Positions 1 to 7,700 of a DNA stretch of 11,544 nt are shown here, one piece after another. Location of the stretch: contig CAMAYA010000018.1 in assembly GCA_945862275.1 (NCBI GenBank), positions 1 through 11,544 on the forward strand, written 5' to 3'. Numbering within the stretch: position 1 is the stretch's first letter; every line of letters begins with the position of its first letter. The stretch comes from Legionella genomosp. 1 (GTDB lineage Bacteria; Pseudomonadota; Gammaproteobacteria; Legionellales; Legionellaceae). The notes beneath the pieces are model-generated. The model ran no database searches and was not told the origin of the DNA. It saw only the letters and a list, made by a program, of their open reading frames with translations. Position numbers and translations under genes: made by a program.

Positions 1-1668
1 GCGCTGCTGTATTACATCCATCAAGACAGCTTGCAACGCGATCATTTCGTGTATTCGCAATTGGGGGCCTTATGTGTACTGACATTGATTGCGGCTTGGA
101 TTGCCTTTGATAAAATGCGGCCTGCCAACAAAGTGTTGGGCGATGCGCACTTTGCATCTGGGCTTGAAGTAAAACGCGCAGGCTTTTTTGTAACAGCTCC
201 CGAAAGCATCATCATCGGTAAAAAATACGGCGTGCCATTATATGCCAATGGGTTTGAGCACGTGTTGGTGTTCGCGCCTGCGGGTAGTGGTAAAACACGC
301 TCGATTGCTATTCCCAATTTGTTCAACTACCCCTACTCCATTGTCTGCAATGACGTGAAACTGACCTTGTTTGAAACGACATCGAAGTTTCGCGAGCGCG
401 TATTGGGCCATGCCTGTTACTGTTTTGCACCGGCACATGTGGGCAGCGTCACGCATCGATACAACCCGTTGACCTTTATATCAAACGATCGCCTCATCCG
501 CATGGCGGACATTCAGCGGATTGGGCAGATTTTCATTCCTGACAATGACAAAAATCCGTTTTGGCCCCAGACCAGCCGTGATTTGTTCAAGGCATTGACC
601 TTGTATTTATTGGACACGCCAGAGCGCCCAACGACATTGGGCGAAATCAATCGATTGATCAAACAAAGCAATTTTGACGGATGGCTTAAACACACACTGG
701 ATAACACCACGCATTACGATCCTGAGTTTTATCGCAATGGGTATTCGTACATCAACACCGAACAAGAGACGCGCAATAACATTCGGATATCCTTTGCGGG
801 TCATTTTGGACTGTTTGACGATCCAATAATTGACGAAGCCACCAGTGCCTCTGATTTTGATTTTGGCGATTTACGGCGTAAAAAAATCACCATCTATGTT
901 GGTTTCACAGACGAGGACATGCACCGTTTATCGCCATTGCTCACGCTCTTCTGGCAACAACTCTTGTCTCGAATGATACAAGCCATACCCGACAAGGTGG
1001 ATGAACCGTATCCACTGCTATGTTTGGTGGATGAATTTTCATCGCTAGGCCGAATTGAAAGCCTTCGACGGTCATTAAAGCTGTTTCGTGAGTACCGCGT
1101 ACGGTGTGTGTTGATGTTTCAATATATCGCGCAAACCTATGAAAAGTACTCACACGATGAAGCCCGTGCGTTTGTGAACATTAAAACAAAAGTGGCCTAT
1201 ACCACAGAAGACATTCAAGACGCTGAATTCATCAGCAAAATGCTCGGCACGCGAACCCAGCGCGTGGTGACGCACTCGATTTCAAATCAAAGCCAGGGTG
1301 CGAGCCATAGCAAAAATACGAGCTATCAAGCCATCCCTTTGTTACGGCCCGATGAAATCATGAAATTGTCACCTAAATTATCGTTGATTATTCGTTCAGG
1401 TTCAGCCCCCATCAAAGCAGGGCAATTCATTTGGTACAAAGAGCGCGTGATGAAGCGATTAGCAGAAGGTCAATCGAGTGTGCCAACCCAATCGCCAAAA
1501 CAAGTGCCTTTTGAGCATGCGCCGGTGAAGTCTGAAAAAAAGAAAACACGCCGTAAAACATACGTTGAGGAAAAACCGCCGCGCGACAAAGCAGAAGGCG
1601 AATCGATAGCATCCATTGAATCATTAGAAGAATCTGATAAATCGTTTGTATGGTCAGGGGAGGAGTAA
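1..1668 (+). CDS. virD4: Type IV coupling protein, VirD4/TraG family (5' partial)
   Basis: Inner-membrane hexameric ATPase that links the relaxase-DNA complex to the type IV secretion channel. The frame is open to the first base of the window, and a TTG at 31 lies inside the periplasmic loop, so the true start is upstream. Numbering from base 1, residues 21-36 form a membrane helix, probably the second of the usual two. The Walker A motif is APAGSGKT (K98), followed by the family's IPNLFNY segment. An RYNPL motif and an FWPQTSRDLFKAL segment follow, then Walker B LVDEF (D344, E345) and the sensor glutamine in MFQ (Q374). The usual D-P-K-G-E stretch after Walker A reads NDVKLTLFE, so it is divergent but keeps the lysine. 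The C-terminal ~60 residues are a charged, low-complexity tail. No promoter is visible; it is probably a distal gene of a mating-pair-formation operon lying to the left. The family is certain; the choice between TraG and VirD4 naming is not. Confidence 0.93.
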   Translation, partial: ALLYYIHQDSLQRDHFVYSQLGALCVLTLIAAWIAFDKMRPANKVLGDAHFASGLEVKRAGFFVTAPESIIIGKKYGVPLYANGFEHVLVFAPAGSGKTRSIAIPNLFNYPYSIVCNDVKLTLFETTSKFRERVLGHACYCFAPAHVGSVTHRYNPLTFISNDRLIRMADIQRIGQIFIPDNDKNPFWPQTSRDLFKALTLYLLDTPERPTTLGEINRLIKQSNFDGWLKHTLDNTTHYDPEFYRNGYSYINTEQETRNNIRISFAGHFGLFDDPIIDEATSASDFDFGDLRRKKITIYVGFTDEDMHRLSPLLTLFWQQLLSRMIQAIPDKVDEPYPLLCLVDEFSSLGRIESLRRSLKLFREYRVRCVLMFQYIAQTYEKYSHDEARAFVNIKTKVAYTTEDIQDAEFISKMLGTRTQRVVTHSISNQSQGASHSKNTSYQAIPLLRPDEIMKLSPKLSLIIRSGSAPIKAGQFIWYKERVMKRLAEGQSSVPTQSPKQVPFEHAPVKSEKKKTRRKTYVEEKPPRDKAEGESIASIESLEESDKSFVWSGEE

Positions 1669-1715
1669 GCGCATTTCCATGCAGACTCAATGATATTTTA
1701 AACCGTTTATAAGCC

Positions 1716-1722
1716 AAGGAGG
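1716..1722 (+). promoter_or_regulatory. Strong Shine-Dalgarno without a normal start codon
   Basis: AAGGAGG is a near-perfect ribosome binding site, but no ATG, GTG or TTG lies at a usable distance. Eight bases downstream an ATT would open only four codons before TGA. The next gene has its own AGGAG at 1751-1755. It may be a remnant of a lost small gene, a standby ribosome site, or chance. Confidence 0.3.
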
Positions 1723-1760
1723 CTACCCACATTCATCAATCTTGAAATCCAGGAGTTACC

Positions 1761-2759
1761 ATGGAAGCCATCATGCAAAACCGTCGTGAGTCGTCCGTTT
1801 ATCGCGTGTATCACGATGAGAACCGTCATCATGAACAAAGAGACCGTTTTTTCCAGCAGGAACGGTTGTGTCAGTATGTCCCTTATCTTGATCAAACCGA
1901 ACAATCCTTTTTGTCATCGGACGCATGTCGACAATTCATCAGCCAATTGATTTGGCCGCGACTCGTGGTGATTCGAGTAAAGTCTGTGTTGGCGGCACTG
2001 ATGCCATTGATGAATCTGACCGACGATGGAACCTTCGGCGTTTTTTTGCATGGCGTGTCGTCTGTTTTAAGCCCGCTGGGATGGGTGTTGCATGGGCTAC
2101 GGTTGCTTATCAATACGCTTCAATTATTGAAACAAGCCGTTCCTGACGGATGGATAAGTAATACAGGACAAGAACAGGCATGGCATACGCGGGTAGGGAC
2201 GCATGTTCAGAATAACGGCGTTGCGATGGGGAATGATTTGATTTGGATGTTGACGGCAATCGCACCCACTGACCTCCAATTTACGTGTACTTTTTTGCTG
2301 GTTGATGTGCTGTGGTTATCAGGCCGTGCGTGGTTTGAAATGCAGCGATTAAAAGGCTTGTGTGATGGGATTGATGTAACAATGGACAATCCTTTGTTCA
2401 ATGATCTGGAGAGGGCGCTTGCGCAAGAACAGCAGAAATTTATTCTAAATTTAACCAACCTATTGAGCATCAGCGCCATTGCCATCATGAAAAAATTCGT
2501 GCTGCCTAGTGTTTTCCCGGTTTTGGCAGTGAATCCATGGTTGCTTCTGGCGTTCAGTCTGCTGTCGTTGGTCATCACGATTGCAAGTCATTTTCTGGGG
2601 AAAGCCTTGGTGGGACAAAAGGAGTGCAATGCACCTGAGGAAACAGACAGCACAAATGTTTCAAGTCGCGGGACTAGCCCCTTATCTTTCTTTCGCGACC
2701 TACAGCCACTAAACGAGGAAGACATTTGCCAACCCACCAATGCCACGTGCGCATCATAG
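1761..2759 (+). CDS. Unrecognised multi-pass membrane protein, 332 aa
   Basis: I do not recognise this protein. The start is well supported by AGGAG at 1751-1755, five bases before the ATG. The first ~65 residues are hydrophilic and rich in Arg, His, Gln and Glu. Hydrophobic segments follow at about residues 67-85, 93-120, 158-190, 231-256 and 259-284, several amphipathic rather than uniformly apolar. The last ~48 residues are polar. There is no signal peptide and no ATPase or peptidase motif. It lies 92 bases after the coupling protein gene and 9 bases before the next membrane protein gene, so all three are probably co-transcribed. That position suggests a membrane protein carried with the transfer apparatus, such as an accessory channel, exclusion or host-interaction factor, but nothing in the sequence decides between these. 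Confidence 0.8.
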   Translation: MEAIMQNRRESSVYRVYHDENRHHEQRDRFFQQERLCQYVPYLDQTEQSFLSSDACRQFISQLIWPRLVVIRVKSVLAALMPLMNLTDDGTFGVFLHGVSSVLSPLGWVLHGLRLLINTLQLLKQAVPDGWISNTGQEQAWHTRVGTHVQNNGVAMGNDLIWMLTAIAPTDLQFTCTFLLVDVLWLSGRAWFEMQRLKGLCDGIDVTMDNPLFNDLERALAQEQQKFILNLTNLLSISAIAIMKKFVLPSVFPVLAVNPWLLLAFSLLSLVITIASHFLGKALVGQKECNAPEETDSTNVSSRGTSPLSFFRDLQPLNEEDICQPTNATCAS

Positions 2760-2768
2760 GATTTTAAC

Positions 2769-3572
2769 ATGCCCCCAGAACTTACCCTTTTTATTTCAGT
2801 AGCAGGCATTGTCTATTCCGTCACCGTAGCTTTTTACAGCATATCTGACGCCGAAATCAAATCAATGGATTCGGTTTACCGACAAGCGTTTGATGATTTT
2901 TTTGTGTTACTCAATGCCGGGATATCCATTATTGCGTGGCTTTTATTCTTAAGCACGGCAGGTACGACCACGCCGTTGGTGGCTGGATTGTTTATCCTGG
3001 CAGAGGCTGTGTTTATTCTCAAAGAACTGATCAATCTAGCCTTGTTCTGTTGGTATGAAACGCCATCATTCAATCGTGATACCCGTCCTGATATTCAGCG
3101 CCATCAAGCACGCCTGGCCATTGAGGTTGAGGCCCATGTAAAGACGGTGTGGGTGGGTTTGGTGTCCGCTATAGGGCTGACCGTTATCATTGCAGGATGG
3201 TGTATGGTGCCTGAAAGTCTCGTTGTGGGCGGATTGTCGCTCATTGCGATGGGGCTTATCTATTGGGAAAGACATAATGTTATTGAGCGGATTGACGTAG
3301 AGATGGTGGTAGCGTTACAGGCGGTTGTTGACGATTTGACACCGTGGTGGATGAATAGGAATGAATCGACAGTGCAAGTTGATTTAATGGCATCGAATGA
3401 GGGATTACGTAATATGGATCGATGCGAGGATTGGCATCATAGAGATGCACCTGTTTCAGGGCGCGCTAGCCAAGAGGGACTGTTTAGTAGGAAATCGGAT
3501 GATAGGCGAGCGGAAAATGATCCATGCACGTCAGACAATAAGAGGAGTCATCAATCTGCCATGATGAATTAA
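2769..3572 (+). CDS. Unrecognised membrane protein with charged C-terminal tail, 267 aa
   Basis: I do not recognise this protein. AGGA at 2758-2761 overlaps the stop codon of the preceding gene and lies seven bases before the ATG, so the two genes are probably translationally coupled. Hydrophobic segments sit at about residues 5-25, 44-63, 68-95, 126-146 and 150-166, suggesting five membrane spans. Between spans 3 and 4 is a ~30-residue charged loop. From residue ~190 to the end the protein is hydrophilic and low in hydrophobic residues, with many Arg, Asp, Ser and Asn, and is likely a soluble tail. No catalytic motif is visible. Like its upstream neighbour it mixes polar ends with a membrane core, and the two may act as a pair. 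A terminator-like hairpin lies 27 bases past the stop, suggesting this is the last gene of the coupling-protein operon. Confidence 0.8.
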   Translation: MPPELTLFISVAGIVYSVTVAFYSISDAEIKSMDSVYRQAFDDFFVLLNAGISIIAWLLFLSTAGTTTPLVAGLFILAEAVFILKELINLALFCWYETPSFNRDTRPDIQRHQARLAIEVEAHVKTVWVGLVSAIGLTVIIAGWCMVPESLVVGGLSLIAMGLIYWERHNVIERIDVEMVVALQAVVDDLTPWWMNRNESTVQVDLMASNEGLRNMDRCEDWHHRDAPVSGRASQEGLFSRKSDDRRAENDPCTSDNKRSHQSAMMN

Positions 3573-3598
3573 ATGATGATCGGCCGGTATTCTGACGA

Positions 3599-3624
3599 AA
3601 AGGACCATTTGGTGCTTTATTTTT
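3599..3624 (+). terminator. Weak rho-independent terminator candidate
   Basis: AAAG-G-ACCA pairs with TGGT-G-CTTT around a minimal TT loop, with one G-G mismatch, and is followed by ATTTTT. It lies shortly after the 267-aa gene, where the coupling-protein operon would end. The stem is AT-rich and imperfect, so termination may be partial. Confidence 0.4.
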
Positions 3625-3666
3625 GATCTTCAATGGGTTTTATAAACTAGCGCATGAGGTGTAGGT

Positions 3667-4092
3667 ATGAAAAACAGCAAGAATCGATGTCCTGATTGTA
3701 AAAAAGTTATGATCAGGCATAAGCGGATAAAGGATTTTTGGTGGGGTTGTTCTGGCCCACGTTGCAACGTTAATGCTCTTGATTGCAAAGGAAAGATCGA
3801 ATTTATAAAAAAAGAGCGCGTGTTGGAAGCAGATTTTCTGAACCAACTTGACTTCATTAAGTGGGATATAAAAGATCTACGAGCACAGATACTGATAAGA
3901 TTAATTCAAAAAAAAGGGAGCCTTAGCGCACTTTCTGAAAAACATAGGTCGATGTACTATTCTTTAGTGGAACCAGTAAGGGCCTCCATTTCATTCACGA
4001 AGTGCTGCCGATGCAATTACACTCTGGATGCTGCAGAATCTCTTAACTTAGGAGATGACCAGTATTTGTGTGATTATTGTTGGGGCCGTTGA
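3667..4092 (+). CDS. Small protein with two zinc ribbons, topoisomerase-type at the N terminus
   Basis: A 141-aa soluble protein, probably binding two zinc ions. GAGGTG at 3656-3661 precedes the ATG. Residues 8-33 hold C8-x2-C11 and C28-x4-C33 in the context CPDC...DFWWGCSGPRC, the pattern of the C-terminal zinc ribbon of type IA topoisomerases, which binds single-stranded DNA. Residues 45-108 are predicted helical and charged. The C terminus has a second cysteine set, C113/C114, C116, C135 and C138, an approximate C-x2-C-x18-C-x2-C finger resembling DksA/TraR fingers in spacing only. There is no topoisomerase catalytic domain, so this is a stand-alone ribbon protein. Such proteins are common on mobile elements and may bind DNA or RNA polymerase, but its role here is unknown. 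It has its own gap on both sides and may be a single-gene unit. Codon use in the middle looks more AT-rich than the upstream genes. Confidence 0.8.
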   Translation: MKNSKNRCPDCKKVMIRHKRIKDFWWGCSGPRCNVNALDCKGKIEFIKKERVLEADFLNQLDFIKWDIKDLRAQILIRLIQKKGSLSALSEKHRSMYYSLVEPVRASISFTKCCRCNYTLDAAESLNLGDDQYLCDYCWGR

Positions 4093-4223
4093 ATAGCTGG
4101 ACTATCCTGTTACCTGGGCGAACCAAAGAAAAATAAAAAAATTAGGTGCTGCGTTCTAATTCGCCCCCCCTGTGTGGTTAAATTGGAAGAATAACTCAGT
4201 GCAAAAGAACACTGCCCCTGACA

Positions 4224-4251
4224 TTGTGATCTTTTCGGCTTTCATGATAAT
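4224..4251 (+). promoter_or_regulatory. Predicted sigma-70 promoter for the histidine-rich gene
   Basis: TTGTGA (4224-4229) is followed by a 16-base spacer and GATAAT (4246-4251), matching the consensus at 4/6 and 5/6 positions. Transcription would begin near 4258, just at the foot of the leader hairpin. This is prediction from motif match only. Confidence 0.4.
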
Positions 4252-4255
4252 CTTC

Positions 4256-4290
4256 GCCCACCAAACGGTTTCACCGCCATGCCGGTGGGC
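4256..4290 (+). promoter_or_regulatory. Leader hairpin upstream of the histidine-rich gene
   Basis: GCCCACC (4256-4262) is the perfect reverse complement of GGTGGGC (4284-4290). Inside it, CACCG (4272-4276) can pair with CGGTG (4283-4287), giving a competing structure, and ACTGCCC (4211-4217) can pair with GGGCAGT (4287-4293). The element would sit at the 5' end of the predicted transcript, about 30 bases before the ATG. It could be a stability stem or a regulatory leader; there is no T-run, so it is not a simple terminator. Confidence 0.4.
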
Positions 4291-4319
4291 AGTCCTTACA
4301 ACAAAAAGGCACAATTTTT

Positions 4320-4715
4320 ATGCATCAACCACACGAGCACAGACATCCCGATGAAAACTATAGTTTCACCTTTAAATGCTTGGCTGCATTGGCCGTCACT
4401 GTTGCTGTGATCGCACTGCCCCTATTGATCATTCCACTTTTGATAGCCCTTCTTTTTTATGCATTATTTTCTAACAATCGACAACCGCCAGTGCATGTCA
4501 ATGTCGCTAGAGAAGGTGGTTCATTTGACTGGATTGGATCTTTTTTTCGTCCAACCAACCATGCTCATCAATACCCAAGGGGCCATTTTCACCAAAACAG
4601 AGAAAATGTTCACCAACACCACCATCAAACACATCAAAGTGATCCTTATTGCAACCATGGAAATGATCATCGGTCTTCAGATTTGTATGAATCCCATCAT
4701 CACGGGCACCATTGA
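4320..4715 (+). CDS. Histidine-rich single- or hairpin-spanning membrane protein, 131 aa
   Basis: A small protein of unrecognised family with 21 histidines in 131 residues (16%). Residues 1-12 contain four histidines (H2, H5, H7, H9). Residues 18-50 form a strongly hydrophobic stretch with two prolines (P34, P39), long enough for one tilted helix or a re-entrant hairpin. The remaining ~80 residues are hydrophilic with HHH clusters and an HHHGHH end, and one cysteine. Clustered histidines on a membrane anchor suggest binding of zinc, nickel, copper or another transition metal, but this is inference. The start has a weak AAGG about ten bases upstream. It has its own predicted promoter and leader, and is convergent with traA, with a hairpin between them. 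A second frame overlapping its end (4459-4758) is judged a shadow because the histidine-rich frame has better start context. It may be a passenger gene rather than part of transfer. Confidence 0.65.
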   Translation: MHQPHEHRHPDENYSFTFKCLAALAVTVAVIALPLLIIPLLIALLFYALFSNNRQPPVHVNVAREGGSFDWIGSFFRPTNHAHQYPRGHFHQNRENVHQHHHQTHQSDPYCNHGNDHRSSDLYESHHHGHH

Positions 4716-4726
4716 AATTTTACACA

Positions 4727-4747
4727 GAGTAGGCTTTCCGCCTACTC
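4727..4747. terminator. Hairpin between convergent genes
   Basis: GAGTAGGC (4727-4734) and GCCTACTC (4740-4747) form a perfect 8-bp stem with a five-base loop. It abuts the traA stop codon (4748-4750) and follows the histidine-rich gene by 11 bases. Neither side has a good T-run, so it may be a weak bidirectional terminator or a 3'-end stabilising stem. Confidence 0.45.
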
Positions 4748-7700
4748 CTAATGCTTAATGCCGCGTTTTTTACTATTCTCAATTCGACGTCGAACAGCCT
4801 CATCAATCTGAGGCACATCACGCTTCAATCGAGCAGTAAGCTTTTTATCCTTGGATATTTCATTGGCCAACACCAGCAGCTTCTTATCTAACTCCTCTTT
4901 GCCATACCCCCCCGCTGATTGCATGCGTTCTTTTGACAGTGCTTCGTACTGAGCAAGAATGGGATATTCTTTTTTCAAGGTTTCAAACGCCGTGATTTGG
5001 GTTTGTTCATCAGGCATCGTTAAGGCGGTTTGTTTTTGACTCAATAGCTTTTCAAAGCTCATTTTCAAGCGCGCTTTCTCAAGCGCATTCGGATCAAGTT
5101 TGATGGATTTTAGCTCTGGAACATTAGGCCCCGTAACCAATGAAAGGGTAGCTCCATCGGCATGGAAAGGATGGCATTTTTCAGCCATAAGCATTTGTTT
5201 GTCGTGTGATTGATCGTTTGTGACCACATAAACAGCCGTGGGCTTGATGCCTATTGTATTCAAGTGCTTGTGCAATGCTGCGTAATCACCGGAACGACTA
5301 TACACAACAGTGGCCTTTGGTTTCTTTGCCGCAGTCAGTTTTGCATGCATCAAGTTGCTCGTGATATACAGCGTATTCACTTGCCCTCGTTGCGCGATAT
5401 ACGTGCCTTCTTGCGGGGTAAAACTGATTCGTTCGCCTAGAATACTTTTCCCATCAGATGCCAATGCAAGAACAATTTCACCTGCAAGCAATCCTTTTTC
5501 ATTATGCCGAGGCAGCATGAGAGCGGGTATAGATTGTCCTTTATAATCAACCTGAGCCAAAACACGAATATCGCTTATATCAACAGCAAGCTTATGCTCT
5601 GCGAAATACCTTTCAGCCATTTCATCCGTCATCGGGGTGCCTGTTTCATAGAGAGTCATGCTTTGTTTAACACCGGCTTCAAAGGTTTTTGTTAATGCAT
5701 CATGACCCTGCTCAACCAATATATCGTTCCAATCTGTCTTTGTTTTATTCGGCAGCATGGGTGGATACACAATGCGTGCATCAAGGCCTTCATTGCGCAG
5801 GATGTGGCAGGCTTTTTCTGTGGTCGTGCGGGCTGCTGATGCAACACCATCATTGTCGGCTGCTATGATGACCCGCGCTGGCGCATACGTTTTAATCACA
5901 TCCGCCATGTTAGCAATGTTGCTCACGCTGAATGAAGTCAGTACGGTTGCTTGCTTGTCTAAACTGGCAATGGACGCAGCCGTTTCTGGTCCCTCAGCAA
6001 TATATAATGTCCCGCCAGGCGTACCCGCTTGTATCACGCCAGGCGCGCCCTTGTTGCTACCCTTGGTTAATTTAGCATCTTTTAAGAAGGTGTTTTTCCC
6101 CGCCGTTTTTTCATCCAAATAAATGCGTTGGACGCTTACAACAACACCTTCCGCATTGCGTGCTGCAATCACCGCCGCTGGGATTTTATTAGGCCGTTCC
6201 ACCCGAACGCCTTCGGCATCAAAATCAACCCAGGAGGCCCCTTTAGGCCAATAACGGATTTCCATGCCATCCAAATTTGCCACCTGGCGATGTTCTGAAA
6301 AATAGCGTGCCGCCAGCGTCCCATCAACTGCCAATGTGCCATCCCAGATGCTTTGAGCCGATAAAATGCCATTGTTACGTTTTTGAACTTGGCTCGTATC
6401 AATGGATTCAGGCACTTCGCGCTTGATTCCAATAGGATGGGTATTCAATTTAGCGTCGTATTCCGATAACCCGGCAAGAGACGCGCCATAGGCCAAGGCA
6501 TCCGGGAAAGACTGACTTAAATATTTTTGTATCGCACCCAGTGGGGTGCCGCCGACTTCTTCTGTGAACGAATACCATTTGCCTGCATCCGGTCCTTGGG
6601 TGGAGACAATTAAACCGCCTGGATAGCGCAAATGACTTGCGTTGTGTTCTTTCGGCTCACCTAAAATGGCTGTGTATGTTTCAACAGGGTGCTGCATTAA
6701 CGCCTGTGTTATTCGGTCAATATCCCACAGAGGTTGTTTCACCGAAGACACCGCGTGGGGGGGAGGGGGCGTTAGCAGGGCTTGTCGCTCAGCGAACTGA
6801 ACGTCTTTTTTAAGCGTGTCAAACGAAATATTGTAATCAAACAACAAGTGATAGCCCGCTTTATTAGCCAACATCTCGCGCGCCAACTCGGCGCGATTAT
6901 CGGGTGTGGCCGACAAATAACGCAAAACCATTTGATGACTGGTGTGTTGATGGGCTTCGCGTTGCAAAGTGGCAACGTTTAAATTGACGCCTGTTAAGTC
7001 GCGGGTCAACAAATCAAGGTTCACGCCGCTTTGCAGTAATGCAAAAGCCGCCTCGTTGCGCTGGAGACGCAATTGCTTCGCTTGTGACCCAAGGCCACGT
7101 GTATCAATCTTCAATTGCTGAAGCGTCTTCACCTGCCCCCAAACTTTGCCTGCCTCAACCTTTTTATCTTGGTAATCCAAGGCTGCACGAATGAGTGATT
7201 TCATCTCTTGATTCGGCGCATCTTTAACACGCTTCAAGTAGGCAAAGTGCGCGGCACGTTCTTTAACGTCTTGGTACAAACCATAAACGGCAAGCCCTGC
7301 CTGAAAGTTCTTTAAATTGTCATGGATGTGTTTGGCCATGTGCAATTTCAGCGTATCGCGGGTTTCAACACGGTATCGATTGAGATAATCGACCTGTAGC
7401 GATTGTTGATATAATTTAACGGTGTCCACTTTTTCTAACGACAATGCGGCGACGTGTTTAGATGGGTTTTTCATGATGTCATGCGCGAGCAGCGAACGCG
7501 CCCAAGTCATGCCTTGAGCCTGCTTAAACCCTTTGTTTTTATTAGGCGATTGCTTGTTCGATCGAGCAATAGCTTTTTGCCACTGCTGATAAGCAGCACT
7601 GGCCGCCACTTTATAACCGCGAACCTGTTGAATGCTTTGTTTGTATTCAACGGATGATTGGGCAATGGTTAAACGGCGCTCATAGAACCAATTTTCTAAA

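Larger units (their letters stand above)
4093..4319 (+). other. Intergenic gap with C7 tract, promoter and leader hairpin
   Basis: This 227-base gap contains no credible gene. The first part is A-rich after the zinc-ribbon stop and shows no clear terminator. A run of seven C lies at 4164-4170. A predicted promoter (4224-4251) and a GC-rich inverted repeat (4256-4290) lead into the histidine-rich protein gene. A 60-codon open frame over 4172-4354 lacks a ribosome site and has no coding character. Confidence 0.5.

Noticed and set aside
31..33. TTG as the start of the coupling protein
   Set aside because: The frame is open to base 1 with compatible sequence, and the family has a first membrane helix further upstream; no ribosome site precedes the TTG.
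2207..2578. 123-codon minus-strand frame
   Set aside because: Antisense to the 332-aa membrane protein, which has a good ribosome site and tight spacing with its neighbour; no start context on the minus strand.
4003..4092. Assignment of the C-terminal finger to DksA/TraR
   Set aside because: Cysteine spacing is similar but not identical, and the DksA coiled coil with its acidic tip is absent, so only 'zinc ribbon' is claimed.
4459..4758. 99-codon frame overlapping the histidine-rich gene
   Set aside because: It starts inside the hydrophobic segment of the other frame, runs through the hairpin into the end of traA, has no ribosome site, and its content looks like an out-of-frame reading of His codons.
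5757..6122. 121-codon frame opposite traA
   Set aside because: It is antisense to the TOPRIM catalytic region, whose motifs are clear, and has no independent coding evidence. The same applies to other antisense frames inside traA, such as 7777-8079 and 10116-10427.
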